Assembly: GCF_007859855.1 (NCBI RefSeq)
Contig: NZ_SJPK01000003.1
Location: forward strand, 255,182 to 319,181
Direction of reading: 5' to 3'
DNA from: Allorhodopirellula solitaria
GTDB taxonomy: Bacteria > Planctomycetota > Planctomycetia > Pirellulales > Pirellulaceae
DNA length: 64,000 nucleotides
Shown here: positions 26,600-34,545 of the stretch, in pieces
Numbering within the stretch: position 1 is the first letter of the stretch
Layout: each line of letters opens with the position of its first letter
Made by a program: the position numbers and the translations under genes
The notes under the pieces: generated by a model
Databases searched by the model: none
What the model saw: the letters and a program-made list of their open reading frames with translations, nothing else
Told to the model about the DNA's origin: nothing

Positions 26600-27055
26600 T
26601 TATCTCTCATCGAAGGGACGTTCATGGATCTGGTAAAACAGTGCTTTTTTCTGGTCCGGCAGTGAAAAGTCGAATCCGCAGGAACGCAAAAAATCCTCGG
26701 AGGAACTGATCGCGAGCACTTCCATCACGCCGAGTGAGCGGGCGCGTTCGATACACTGCCCGACCAATTGCCGCCCCACGCCGGTGCGCTGGGCGACCGG
26801 GTGGACGGCAAGGCACTGCAGTTCGGCAAGTTTGGGCGAGTAAATCTCCACGGCAGAGAACCCCACGCATCGTTCCGCTTGCATCGCGACGAAGCCATGC
26901 CGCGTCAACTCGATGATCTCCGCTTCGCTGCGGGCCAGCAACAAATGCTGCGAAACGAATGGACGCATCAGTGCATGGATCGCTGCCGCATCGGCAGGCA
27001 GCGCCTGCCGAATCTCACAAGTAGGCATGTCCGTGGGATCGGGAGCCGCGTTCAT
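26600..27055 (-). CDS. GNAT N-acetyltransferase (ArgA-like domain)
   Basis: This 151-residue acetyl-CoA-dependent acetyltransferase starts near CEIRQALPADAAAIHALMRPFV. The acetyl-CoA pyrophosphate loop is AVHPVAQRTGVGRQLVGQCIERA, and the C-terminal segment is SSEDFLRSCGFDFSLPDQKK. The pattern resembles the acetyltransferase half of N-acetylglutamate synthase, including the LxxEF/W-type finish. Its substrate is not certain; a role in arginine synthesis would pair with the ArgJ gene 13 kb away, but that is conjecture. The start at 27055 was chosen; MPTCEIRQ at 27028 is an alternative. It lies 5 bp before the M42 gene. Confidence 0.75.
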   Translation of the reverse strand: MNAAPDPTDMPTCEIRQALPADAAAIHALMRPFVSQHLLLARSEAEIIELTRHGFVAMQAERCVGFSAVEIYSPKLAELQCLAVHPVAQRTGVGRQLVGQCIERARSLGVMEVLAISSSEDFLRSCGFDFSLPDQKKALFYQIHERPFDER

Positions 27056-27163
27056 GGGCGAAAAAAACAAGGTTGGAGCGAATAGACAGAGGCCCTTCAC
27101 CTGCGGTCGAGCCGAGGCTCCTGTTTTACCAACCCAACGACGAAATGACGAGCATGGCACGAA

Positions 27164-27997
27164 TCAGTGATCTGGCACGACGGGGTTGGCCCACTGACCA
27201 CTGACGTTCTCGCCGCGGACGACGATCCCTTTCTGATGCCAGTCGTACCACGTCGTGACATCCGCAGCTGCGTAGCGGATCGTCAGTCCACAGCGTCGCC
27301 GGTCGGAGTCGTTCGCTTCGGATCCGTGCAGTAGCAAATCCGAGTGCATCGAAAACTGCCCCGCCGGAAGCGTCACGTCCACCTCGGCGTCGCCGTAGGA
27401 ATGAGGGTTCTCAACCGCTAAGTTCAACACGGTATTGGCATCCTGGGACTCGTCGTAATCGATCAATCCGTGTCGATGCGACCGGGGAATGAATTTCATA
27501 TTGGCGTTGTCCGGGTCGGCATCATCGATCGCTAACCACACGGTAACCGTCTTGGTAGGGCTGAGCGGCCAATACGTGCTGTCCTGGTGCCAGGGAACGC
27601 TTTTGCCATCATGGGGCAGCTTGCAGAAGAAATGCGATCCCCAGCAAACCACGTTGGGGCCGAGCAGATCAGCAACTGCGGCAACAATGCGAGGATGCTG
27701 CACCAATTCGTAGATGCGGGCGAACCGCAGATGAGCGGTATTGATCGAATAGCTTGTCCGCCCTAACTCCATGAACGCGGCCAAGACACCGTCAAAGAAC
27801 GCGCGAATTTCACGGATCTCATCGGCTGCCAAGCCGTCCAGCGGCATCAGGAACCCCTGCTCATTGTACTGCTCGATCTGGGCGGCACTGAGCGTCTGCG
27901 GATGCGCGTTGACCGAGGGAACAAAACCAACTTGTCTGGGCAATTCAGCGAGTTGGGCGGGGGTTGGATTGGGGATCTCATCGACATTCAGTGCCAT
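27164..27997 (-). CDS. Phytanoyl-CoA dioxygenase (PhyH) family protein
   Basis: This 277-residue Fe(II)/2-oxoglutarate oxygenase-type protein has the iron triad H137 and D139 in VPWHQDSTYW and H224 in LLLHGSEAND. A 2-oxoglutarate-binding Arg follows in RRRCGLTIRY. Pfam PhyH members hydroxylate diverse small molecules, and planctomycetes carry many next to sulfatases. The start codon overlaps the sulfatase stop by one base (TAATG), so the two are probably cotranscribed. The substrate is unknown. Confidence 0.88.
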   Translation of the reverse strand: MALNVDEIPNPTPAQLAELPRQVGFVPSVNAHPQTLSAAQIEQYNEQGFLMPLDGLAADEIREIRAFFDGVLAAFMELGRTSYSINTAHLRFARIYELVQHPRIVAAVADLLGPNVVCWGSHFFCKLPHDGKSVPWHQDSTYWPLSPTKTVTVWLAIDDADPDNANMKFIPRSHRHGLIDYDESQDANTVLNLAVENPHSYGDAEVDVTLPAGQFSMHSDLLLHGSEANDSDRRRCGLTIRYAAADVTTWYDWHQKGIVVRGENVSGQWANPVVPDH

Positions 27998-29454
27998 TAC
28001 TTTTTATCCTGACGCTGCTGTTGGGATTTTTGCCTTTGTTTCTTCTTCGTGTTTTCCGGAATCCAGTCGGGATTCGCTGTCATGGGTTGGGCGTTGACCT
28101 CGTCACGCCAATGGTTCAATTCGGCGAGCAGTTGCTTGGCTTTCTCTGGACGCTTCGACGCCACGTCCTTGGTCTCGAAGGGGTCGGTCTTCAGATTGAA
28201 CAACTCCAATCGGCCGTCCTCGAAGAACTCGATCAATTTCCAATCGTCGTGCCGAACGGCGCCGTAGGGCTGGGTCCGGTGGTAGTGCGGATAGTGCCAG
28301 TACAGCGATTGACGCGGCAGAGTTGTCTCCGCCCCCGTCAACAAGGGTGTGATGCTGACTCCGTCGAGATGTTCGTCCGGCCGCGGTGCCAGCCCTGCGA
28401 TCTGCAGCATCGTCGGATAGAGGTCCGTGCCGATCACCATCTCATCGCAGGTCGAACCCGGCTCGGCATGCCCAGGCCACTTCACCACGAGCGGCTCACG
28501 CACGGCCCCCTCGTGTGAAAACCCTTTGAAGTCGCGCAGGCCGCCGGTCGTCCGATCGTTGTCGCCGCCGTTGTCGCCCGTCAAAATGATGACCGTGTTC
28601 TCGGCGATCCCCCGCTCTTCGAGTTTGGCCATGATCCGGCCGACGCTATCGTCGAGCTTTTCAACCATCCCGGCTCGAGCCGGGTTGAGAAACTCGTTCT
28701 TCGAATTCTCAAACGTCTTGGCTTTGTTTCGATACTTCTCGACCAATTCCGGGGGCGCCATGATCGGGCCGTGCAGCGTGTAGTAAGAGAAATACAGCAG
28801 AAACGGGTTCTGGTCAGCCTCTGTGTCGAGAAAATCGACAGCGGCGTCGGTGAGCTTGTCCGTCAAGAAGTCACCGGATTCTCCATCGTCCAAGTTCGGC
28901 ATGCCGAACGGGGAGAAGTATCGGCCTGGACCTTTGGGTTGCCCCCATTCGCGACCGCCCACATTGACGTCAAACCCATGGCTGGTCGGGTAATGTTCGT
29001 CAAAATCAGGCTCCCCGATGGGCATCAAGTGCCATTTTCCAAAGAAGCCCGTCGCGTAGCCAGCTTCCTTCAGTGCCTCGGGCAAAAGGACCCGGTCGTG
29101 CTCGATCCGCATGTTCCAATCCGGAACCGAGAGTTTGGCATGGGGGCGTTTGTGACCGGTAATCCAATCAGTCAGCTGCAACCGGGCAGGGTAACATCCG
29201 CTCAAGATCGCCGCTCGGCTCGGGGAACATACCGTGCAGGCGGCGTAGCTGTTGGTGAACAGCATCCCGTCGCTGGCCAGTTTGTCGATGTGTGGCGTCT
29301 CGTAAAACTCGGCCCCGTAGCAGCCGAAGTCCCCCCAGCCCAAATCATCCACCAACAGAAAGACAAAGTTTGGCTTGGCCTGTTCGGCTGACAGCGACGG
29401 AGTGAGCAGGAGCAAGGCCAGCAGCGACAGGCAAATGGGATGCAGTATTTTCAT
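27997..29454 (-). CDS. Secreted Cys-type sulfatase
   Basis: This 485-residue sulfatase (alkaline phosphatase superfamily) has a signal peptide (MKILHPICLSLLALLLLTPS, cleaved near LSA). The formylglycine site is C76 in CTVCSPSRAAIL. Metal ligands are in LLVDDLGWGDFG, and GKWHL and ILTGDNGG complete the active site. The C-terminal tail is very polar (KKKQRQKSQQQRQDKK). It should cut sulfate from marine polysaccharides or similar esters and needs a formylglycine-generating enzyme encoded elsewhere. The ATG at 29454 was chosen to give the signal peptide. Confidence 0.93.
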   Translation of the reverse strand: MKILHPICLSLLALLLLTPSLSAEQAKPNFVFLLVDDLGWGDFGCYGAEFYETPHIDKLASDGMLFTNSYAACTVCSPSRAAILSGCYPARLQLTDWITGHKRPHAKLSVPDWNMRIEHDRVLLPEALKEAGYATGFFGKWHLMPIGEPDFDEHYPTSHGFDVNVGGREWGQPKGPGRYFSPFGMPNLDDGESGDFLTDKLTDAAVDFLDTEADQNPFLLYFSYYTLHGPIMAPPELVEKYRNKAKTFENSKNEFLNPARAGMVEKLDDSVGRIMAKLEERGIAENTVIILTGDNGGDNDRTTGGLRDFKGFSHEGAVREPLVVKWPGHAEPGSTCDEMVIGTDLYPTMLQIAGLAPRPDEHLDGVSITPLLTGAETTLPRQSLYWHYPHYHRTQPYGAVRHDDWKLIEFFEDGRLELFNLKTDPFETKDVASKRPEKAKQLLAELNHWRDEVNAQPMTANPDWIPENTKKKQRQKSQQQRQDKK

Positions 29455-29727
29455 GATCGATTTTCGCGGGTTCGTGTTTGCAAGTCCATCATGATAACGG
29501 GCCCGCCGGTGACCGTGTGGCGTCAGCGGTCCGAGCGAGTGTCGTTTTACCGAACGCAAAACAGGACGAAATTGCCATTGCTATCCCTCACTGCCCAAAA
29601 GTCAGTCCTTCAAGTTCACACAGATAGGCGCTGGGCGGTTGCTTGCGTAGTTTGAGGACTCTCCTCCCGAGCTGGAAACATACCTTGGCCGGGACGATCC
29701 CATTTGAGACACCCGCCTGGAGGCCCC

Positions 29728-31026
29728 ATGATCCTGCCAACCTTTCGCATCGGCTTCGCTGCAACCTTACTTAGTCTATCGCTCGTGCTGTCACCGCTGA
29801 CCGCTGGGGAGTGGTCTGTGCCACTGGCGGGCAACACTTTTCATCTCGACCCGTCCTCAGGTGGCCGCCTGCCGCTTGCCGATGGTGCCCTGCGACTCGA
29901 TCGTGATCGCGAGTACTCTGTTTACTTCCATATCGATCGACCCGGCCCGATCGAGATCGCAGTCGAAGGAAAAACGCGTCGCGGGCAGGCCGAAATCCAA
30001 GCCCAGGTCGGTGACGAAAACTTCAGTGCATCGATTGGTGATTCGCCGACCGATCCCTACTCCTTGGGTGAGGTCGTGATCGAGAAACCGGGGTACGTTC
30101 GCGTCGACTTACGCAGCAGCTCGTCTGATCGTAGAGCCGCAGTCATGCTCAGCAATTTGATTGTCAGCTCGAACGTCGACGGCCTAAAACTTGATTGTGT
30201 CGAGAGCAACAAGGGCAACATGTTCTACTGGGGGCGCCGCGGGCCCTCGGTCCACCTGAAATACCGTCTGCCCCAGGACACCCCGCTGACGTATGCCTAC
30301 AGCGAAATCATGGTGCCCGAGGGCGAGGACGCGATGGGAACCTACTTCATGGCGAACGGATTCGGCGAAGGATACTTCGGGATGCAGGTCAACAGCGACA
30401 CCGAACGCCGCGTTCTCTTTTCGGTTTGGAGCCCCTTTCACACCGACAACCCAGCCGACATTCCCCCCGAGGATCGCATCACCACACTGGCCAAAGGCAA
30501 GGAGGTTCATGCACAGAAATTTGGCAATGAAGGGTCGGGGGGGCAGAGCTACTTGGTCTATCCTTGGAAAGCAGGAAAGACCTATCGCTTTCTGACCGAG
30601 GTGCAGCCCGATGGCGACGGCAATACACGCTACACGTCCTGGTTCAGTGAGCAGGATGCGGATCAATGGCAATTGATTGCCAGTTTCCGTCGCCCCAAAA
30701 CGGACGTGCATCTGACAAACTTTCACTCCTTTCTGGAGAACTTCTCACCCGCCTACGGCAACGTCACGCGTTCAGCCCACTACGGCAACCAATGGGTCGG
30801 TGACACACAAGGCAATTGGCACGAAGTGACCAACGCGGTTCTGACGGGCGACAACACCGCCCGAACCCGGCAACGGCTCGATTATGCTGGCGGCAGTGAA
30901 AGCGAACACTTCTTCCTCCGCAATTGCGGGTTCTTCAGCGACCGCGTTGAGCTCGACCAATCCTTCGAGCGAGCACCGAGCGGCAGCCAACCTGAAGTGG
31001 ATCTCAGCAAACTGCCACGAAGCTAG
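29728..31026 (+). CDS. Secreted DUF5077/DUF3472 protein
   Basis: This 432-residue exported protein has a signal peptide (FAATLLSLSLVLSPLTAG). An N-terminal beta-rich DUF5077-like domain carries PLADGALRLDRDREYSVYFH and KPGYVRVDLR. A DUF3472 domain is recognised by EIMVPEGEDAMGTYFMANGF, GEGYFGMQVNS, VLFSVWSPF and KAGKTYRFLTEVQPDGDG. Such proteins are thought to bind or process polysaccharides; no catalytic residues can be named. It is divergent from the sulfatase, which suits a shared polysaccharide-related theme. Confidence 0.85.
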   Translation: MILPTFRIGFAATLLSLSLVLSPLTAGEWSVPLAGNTFHLDPSSGGRLPLADGALRLDRDREYSVYFHIDRPGPIEIAVEGKTRRGQAEIQAQVGDENFSASIGDSPTDPYSLGEVVIEKPGYVRVDLRSSSSDRRAAVMLSNLIVSSNVDGLKLDCVESNKGNMFYWGRRGPSVHLKYRLPQDTPLTYAYSEIMVPEGEDAMGTYFMANGFGEGYFGMQVNSDTERRVLFSVWSPFHTDNPADIPPEDRITTLAKGKEVHAQKFGNEGSGGQSYLVYPWKAGKTYRFLTEVQPDGDGNTRYTSWFSEQDADQWQLIASFRRPKTDVHLTNFHSFLENFSPAYGNVTRSAHYGNQWVGDTQGNWHEVTNAVLTGDNTARTRQRLDYAGGSESEHFFLRNCGFFSDRVELDQSFERAPSGSQPEVDLSKLPRS

Positions 31027-31388
31027 GGATCGACCAACCGCACTGACTTAGGAGGTTCTTCTCGGATGCGAGTGGCAGTCGTTCAGGACGCGGGATTTTC
31101 AAGATATTGGCTGCTTGCACTCGTTCGGATATTTCCGGGCGAGTGCGGACAGCAAATGAACCTGCTCAAAACCTTCGCTAACTCGAGCATTCGTACTCGT
31201 CCTCAGGCGTCAGCCGGTACTCGTGCTCCTACTCGAATTCGCGCGGCAGCATTGAAAGAAGCGCGCCGCGGAACACGATATTGATCACAAGTCGACTGTT
31301 CGCCCCTGCAGAAACATGATTCAAGCGTATCTCAATTATCTCCCTGAATGGCTGTATTAATCGAGTTGAGGGAAAAAAGGAATATCAC

Positions 31389-31416
31389 TTGACACCCTGC
31401 CGGGCTATGTGATACT
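31389..31416 (+). promoter_or_regulatory. Sigma-70-like promoter reading into the cassette array
   Basis: TTGACA (31389-31394), a 16-bp spacer, then GATACT (31411-31416) preceded by TG as in an extended -10. It points toward the four-helix-bundle gene and the cassettes downstream, and could act as the array promoter. Confidence 0.55.
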
Positions 31417-31440
31417 AGTCAAGTCCCCCCTGCTCACCCA

Positions 31441-31471
31441 GGTCGTATTCGGGAATTTTCCTAATACGACC
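31441..31471. repeat. Inverted repeat in the leader
   Basis: GGTCGTATT and AATACGACC are perfect 9-bp arms, and the stem continues through GGAA/TTCC-like bases to a small loop. It could be an operator for a dimeric protein or a leader hairpin after the promoter at 31389. Confidence 0.7.
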
Positions 31472-31515
31472 CTTCTCACAAGGGGTGAATATATTGTTCT
31501 GGCACAAAGTGGCCA

Positions 31516-31560
31516 TCGTGCTCGTGCTCGTGCTCAGTGAAACGGTGCTCGTGCTCGTAA
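31516..31560. repeat. GTGCTC hexamer tract
   Basis: CGTGCTCGTGCTCGTGCTC is followed, after a short gap, by GGTGCTCGTGCTCG just before the four-helix-bundle gene. The reverse-complement tract (GAGCACGAGCAC) lies inside that gene at 31979-32011, so the pair forms an inverted repeat around most of it. Confidence 0.75.
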
Positions 31561-31576
31561 TCGAAATGGCGCAACC

Positions 31577-32095
31577 ATGACCGAACCAATCTTCGACCAC
31601 GATCGACTCGACGTCTACCGTTTGTCAATCGGATACGTCGCTGCTGCATTCGACGTTTCGAAATCGCTGAGCGGTTTGCATCGCCACGCTCGTGATCAAT
31701 GGCTTCGCGCTGCTCAATCGATTCCGCTGAACATCGCCGAGGGTAACGGCAAGCGCAGCTTGAAAGATCGTGCTCGATTTTTCGACATTGCTCGCGGATC
31801 TGCGTTTGAATGTGCTGCGATTCAAGATGTTCTGGTTGCGACGGACGGTTTGGAGGACGTGGCGAGTCGAGAACTGAAACGGATGCTCAAACGAATTGTC
31901 TCGATGCTAACTCGAATGGCGATGAAGTTTGACGGCGTTAGGGAGCCGTCGGTAGACTATGAGCTGGGGAACGATTACGAGCACGAGCACCGCGACGCTG
32001 AGCACGAGCACGAAAGAAAGCCAGAACCAAGCCGTGCACCTAAGGCCGGCTTGCGCGATTATACCAATGGAAAATCAATCGTCCGTCCTAGGTGA
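31577..32095 (+). CDS. Four-helix-bundle (S23-like) protein
   Basis: This 172-residue protein is of the four helix bundle / 23S rRNA intervening-sequence family. Features are DRLDVYRLSIGYVAAAFDVS, RDQWLRAAQSIPLNIAEGNG, KDRARFFDIARGSAFECAAIQ and a last helix through MLTRMAMKFDG. Family members are pentameric and nucleic-acid-binding; relatives act as accessory proteins (Avd) in diversity-generating retroelements, but no reverse transcriptase is here. After residue 135 comes an acidic-basic tract from the GAGCAC repeat (YEHEHRDAEHEHERK). The last 24 residues or so are encoded by an attC-like site, so the gene appears to belong to the cassette array. Confidence 0.8.
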   Translation: MTEPIFDHDRLDVYRLSIGYVAAAFDVSKSLSGLHRHARDQWLRAAQSIPLNIAEGNGKRSLKDRARFFDIARGSAFECAAIQDVLVATDGLEDVASRELKRMLKRIVSMLTRMAMKFDGVREPSVDYELGNDYEHEHRDAEHEHERKPEPSRAPKAGLRDYTNGKSIVRPR

Positions 32096-32110
32096 CGGCA
32101 ACCGTTAGGG
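32022..32110 (+). other. attC-like recombination site 1
   Basis: The left arm AGAACCAAGCCGTGCACCTA and right arm TAGGTGACGGCAACCGTTAG are reverse complements apart from unpaired bases: GCCGTgCACCTAaGG pairs with the complement of CCTAGGTGACGGC. It ends with an R'-box-like GTTAGGG (32104-32110). Arms with extra unpaired bases on one side and a GTT at the 3' end are the hallmarks of integron attC sites. Confidence 0.75.
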
Positions 32111-32119
32111 GCCATCAAC

Positions 32120-32890
32120 ATGCGTGAAGTCCTCGTCATAGCTGGGATCATTGGTGCCTGTCTGTGTGGCTGCGATAATGCTGCCACCAAGCTCGATGAG
32201 CATGATTATCTTCGGTCCGTGTTGCCGGAGACGCTTCTCGACAAGGCTCAACTTGAAGTTGCGTCGGAGCAGAGCGTCTCGATATTGGGTGATGGGCAAT
32301 CTCAATATCTGGGACTGCATGTGTTTCGAGGGCAGTCCAAGGTCAACAGAGGCATTCGTGCTGAAGTGAGCGTTGATTATCCATTCCAGCAAGGTGACAT
32401 CATCCGCTACTCATGGCGGTTCATGCTACCCGTAGATTTCGTGTCCGATGCTCCTCGAAATCGATGGTGGTTGATTGGGCAGTGGCACGATCAGCCCAAT
32501 TCAACAAACGGCGAGACTTGGGACAACTTTGAATCGCGCAGCCCGCCTGTGCTGCTCGGTCTCGGTGAACTCGACGGCAAACTGGCAATCGGCCTTACCT
32601 GCGGCGTGACGGATGGGGATCATCAGCAGCGTTCAGTCGGGCCAGCTTTTCTCGAACGCGGCAAGTGGCATCGAATCGCGACGGAGGTTCTGTGGTCACA
32701 AGGATCTGAAGGCGAAGTTCGGGTGTTTATCGATGAGAATTTAGACCCGGTCATGTCCGCCAAAGGACCAAACATGAATAATGACTACCAGCACTACCTG
32801 AAGCTGGGCATGTATCGTCACCCGGCGATTGAAACAGACAACCGGATTTATATCGACGACATTGAAATCCTTAAGGTCACGAAGCCCTAA
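32120..32890 (+). CDS. Lipoprotein with heparin-lyase-like (polysaccharide lyase) fold
   Basis: This 256-residue protein has a lipoprotein signal (MREVLVIAGIIGACLCGC, lipobox LCGC). Its beta-jelly-roll pattern is like the Pfam polysaccharide lyase (heparin lyase I / PL20-like) group: IIRYSWRFMLPVDFV, RWWLIGQWHDQPN, RGKWHRIATEVLWSQGSEGEVRVFIDE and YLKLGMYRHPAIETDNRIYIDDIEI. Lytic activity is not certain. It fills one gene cassette between attC-like sites 1 and 2. Its stop codon TAA is part of the next site's R'' box (CCTAAC), the compact fit usual for integron cassettes. Confidence 0.78.
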   Translation: MREVLVIAGIIGACLCGCDNAATKLDEHDYLRSVLPETLLDKAQLEVASEQSVSILGDGQSQYLGLHVFRGQSKVNRGIRAEVSVDYPFQQGDIIRYSWRFMLPVDFVSDAPRNRWWLIGQWHDQPNSTNGETWDNFESRSPPVLLGLGELDGKLAIGLTCGVTDGDHQQRSVGPAFLERGKWHRIATEVLWSQGSEGEVRVFIDENLDPVMSAKGPNMNNDYQHYLKLGMYRHPAIETDNRIYIDDIEILKVTKP

Positions 32891-32977
32891 CCAAGCGGTC
32901 AACCCGAGAGGCGGATCGGGCGGAATTTGAAATCAACGGTTCTTGGCCGCTGCCGGGTTACCTCGGTCGTTCGTATG
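32885..32977 (+). other. attC-like recombination site 2
   Basis: The R'' box CCTAACC overlaps the stop codon of the preceding gene. The arm GGTCAACCCGAGAGGCGG pairs with the reverse complement of CCGCTGCCGGGTTACC with two unpaired bases. The site ends at GTTCGTA (32969-32975), an R'-like box that also closes sites 5 and 8. Confidence 0.75.
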
Positions 32978-33360
32978 ACGCTGGTGACCGCAAAGACCGA
33001 CTCCTCAACGTTGGCGGCTTCATTGCGACCTTGCAACTGGGATTAGTGTTCGATTAGCGCGGATTAGTGTTCCCAAAAACCAGGCTGATTCGAACACTAA
33101 TCTTCGCTAATCGCACACTCATCCAACGTGCGTGATTTCCGGCGCCCAAAAGCCCGACGCCCGAATTTGCTTGCGTGCGCACTGGCGACTCGATACGATT
33201 ACGCTATCGCTGGTTATGTAGTGTGCCGCTACGCGCGTGATCGAGGGTACGCTACGAACAACGGCGGTGCACCGGAGTATCGCGTCACCTCCACTCCGGC
33301 AGTTGGCTTCGCCATTTTACTGCCTCCGCTGCGGCGCCACGCTACCCGGTGACCTCTACG
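32970..33360 (+). other. Non-coding gene cassette A
   Basis: This 391-bp unit lies between the crossover points of attC-like sites 2 and 3 and has no plausible ORF. It carries a long hairpin (33040-33124) and is a diverged copy of the cassette at 34540-34911; the two are alignable over their entire middle and 3' parts including the attC site. It may encode a structured RNA or carry a promoter or toxin-antitoxin-like RNA element; nothing in it was recognised. Confidence 0.7.
33040..33124. ncRNA. Long stem-loop in cassette A, candidate structured RNA
   Basis: The left arm (33040-33072, starting GGATTAGTGTTCGATTAGCG) and the right arm (33091-33124) are complementary at about 28 of 33 positions, around a loop of about 18 nt. 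The same structure occurs at 34590-34674 with sequence changes. Whether it is transcribed is unknown. Confidence 0.5.
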
Positions 33361-33366
33361 TTATTC
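33254..33366 (+). other. attC-like recombination site 3
   Basis: The left arm CGAACAACGGCGGTGCACCG and the reverse complement of the right arm (CGAATAACGTAGAGGTCACC) agree at most positions, with one unpaired base. The R'-like box is GTTATTC at 33360-33366. It is about 80% similar to site 6. Confidence 0.75.
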
Positions 33367-33398
33367 GACTGAAGCTCGCTGTTGAACTGCGTGAACGC

Positions 33399-33761
33399 TT
33401 GACGACTACGCCAAATCCATATTGTCCACCCCGCGAAAACTTGGTGCGTCGTCCACGATCCATCCCGTGGGGTGTCGCCGCCTTTCTCGGCTATTTGCTT
33501 GCAAGTATTTCGCTTGCTGCGTTCTGCTTTTGCGCGTACGTAGCCGCAAGTTGGCTCTACGATTCCATTGTCATACTTGAATCCCCTGACCTCCCGCTGT
33601 ATTTCGTTGCTCCAGTTTTAATCTATGGCGTTGCCTCGTTAGCATCGATTGCTTCAATTGTTTACACTCGGAGGCGTAAGTTGCGGCCTTGGATGATGTC
33701 CTTCACTTTTGCTGTGGGTGCCTGGCTTTCAGTCGATTCCGCCGTGCGGTTTCTGCTCTAA
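33399..33761 (+). CDS. Small three-helix membrane protein (cassette gene)
   Basis: This protein of about 120 residues has three predicted membrane helices (WGVAAFLGYLLASISLAAFC, LYFVAPVLIYGVASLASIAS and a last hydrophobic stretch ending VRFLL) and a basic turn, YTRRRKLRPW, after the second helix. The start is uncertain: the TTG at 33399 is the first good candidate after attC-like site 3, since the longer frame from 33237 runs through that site. The function is unknown. The topology resembles the product at 34961-35404, which also follows a non-coding cassette. Confidence 0.55.
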   Translation: MTTTPNPYCPPRENLVRRPRSIPWGVAAFLGYLLASISLAAFCFCAYVAASWLYDSIVILESPDLPLYFVAPVLIYGVASLASIASIVYTRRRKLRPWMMSFTFAVGAWLSVDSAVRFLL

Positions 33762-33784
33762 CTCCAACGCCCGTCCCGTGCGGC

Positions 33785-33894
33785 GGATAACTTTTGCGTG
33801 CACGCGGAGCAGGTGTGCTCCGTTATGACGGTTGCCTTCGGCATTGTATCGTCTCCACTCCACACCCCTGCCCGGTGACGCTGGGCGTTAGCCG
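33785..33894 (+). other. attC-like recombination site 4
   Basis: The arm GGATAACTTTTGCGTGCACG pairs with the reverse complement of the 3' part, GGTGACGCTGGGCGTTAGCC. Matching blocks are TAAC, GCGT, CAC, CGG and GCAGG with single unpaired bases between them. The site ends in GGGCGTTAGCC (R' box GTTAGCC at 33887-33893), the most canonical R' of the array. Confidence 0.78.
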
Positions 33895-33903
33895 TCAAAT
33901 CGA

Positions 33904-34461
33904 ATGAAGGAATCGGAACACACCGAACAGATTGACGGCGTTCAGTACGAACTCGTCGTCAGAGATGAATCAACCGGCTACTTCGGTTCTTGGTTCTGTC
34001 GCGAATGTCGAACCGGCGGCGCCAAATACGATCTGGTCTCGACTATTGATGACGCGCTGGCCGAAGCCCGACGCCTTTCGCTGGTTCACCATAGATGCGA
34101 ACATCAATCATTGCCCGAGTCGCTCGTGATCTCCCTCGACAATCAACACAATGACGCCGTTGTGGAATGGTGGAGAACGCTGACCAATGAAGAGCGTGGC
34201 GAGTTTCTGGATATCGCGGCACTCACTCCAAGCAAGATTGCAGATCCAGTTCCCGCCGAATGCAGTGAGGTCGATGATGGGACACCAAACGAATGGTACG
34301 AGTACATTATCAATCAAGATGCACGGTTCTACTTCGATCGATCTGACCCGCAGGGCAACTACAATCTCGTGTACCCCATTGTGACTCCCATCAGCAATGC
34401 CGCAGATATCGAAGTCGTGAGTCACTTGCTCACAAATCCGCGCCGTAGAAATGACGGATAA
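33904..34461 (+). CDS. Hypothetical cassette-encoded protein
   Basis: This 185-residue soluble protein has no recognised family. The N-terminal third has a possible CxxC pair in GSWFCRECRTGG and a two-strand start (EQIDGVQYELVVRDESTGYF). A second part (VVEWWRTLTNEERGEFLDIA) is helical, and the last part is rich in Tyr and Asp. The ATG at 33904 lies 10 bp after the R' box of site 4, and the TAA stop is inside the R'' box of site 5, so the ORF fills the cassette exactly. Confidence 0.7.
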   Translation: MKESEHTEQIDGVQYELVVRDESTGYFGSWFCRECRTGGAKYDLVSTIDDALAEARRLSLVHHRCEHQSLPESLVISLDNQHNDAVVEWWRTLTNEERGEFLDIAALTPSKIADPVPAECSEVDDGTPNEWYEYIINQDARFYFDRSDPQGNYNLVYPIVTPISNAADIEVVSHLLTNPRRRNDG

Positions 34462-34545
34462 CAAAAGCGTGAACCGGAGTGGCGATTCACGCTGAATTTG
34501 AAATCAACGTCAACCGTCGCCACCCGGCTACGCTAAACGTTCGTA
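34456..34545 (+). other. attC-like recombination site 5
   Basis: This 90-bp site has the arm AACAAAAGCGTGAACCGGAG, which pairs with the complement of CCACCCGGCTACGCTAAACG. The core AGCGT-CCGG-GTGGCGA is present on both sides and the A of CCGGAG is unpaired. It is the cleanest hairpin of the array. R'-like box GTTCGTA at 34539-34545. Confidence 0.82.

Larger units (their letters stand above)
31027..31576. other. Region before the cassette array: promoter, hairpins, hexamer repeats
   Basis: No convincing gene lies here. It holds TACTCGT-like short repeats at about 31187-31243, a promoter-like pair at 31389-31416, an inverted repeat at 31441-31471, a second small stem (CCCTT-5-AAGGG) just after it, and a GTGCTC tract at 31516-31560. 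It lies directly in front of the array of attC-like sites. Confidence 0.6.

Noticed and set aside
31066-31284. 72-codon open frame before the cassette array
   Set aside because: It runs over short TACTCGT-like repeats, has no family features and no partner context.
31577-32095. Diversity-generating retroelement suggested by an Avd-like four-helix protein
   Set aside because: No reverse transcriptase, template repeat or variable repeat was found; the family also includes unrelated S23-type proteins.
33237-33398. N-terminal extension of the small membrane protein gene
   Set aside because: The extension is the attC-like site read as protein; the homologous site at 34804 is not part of the ORF after it.
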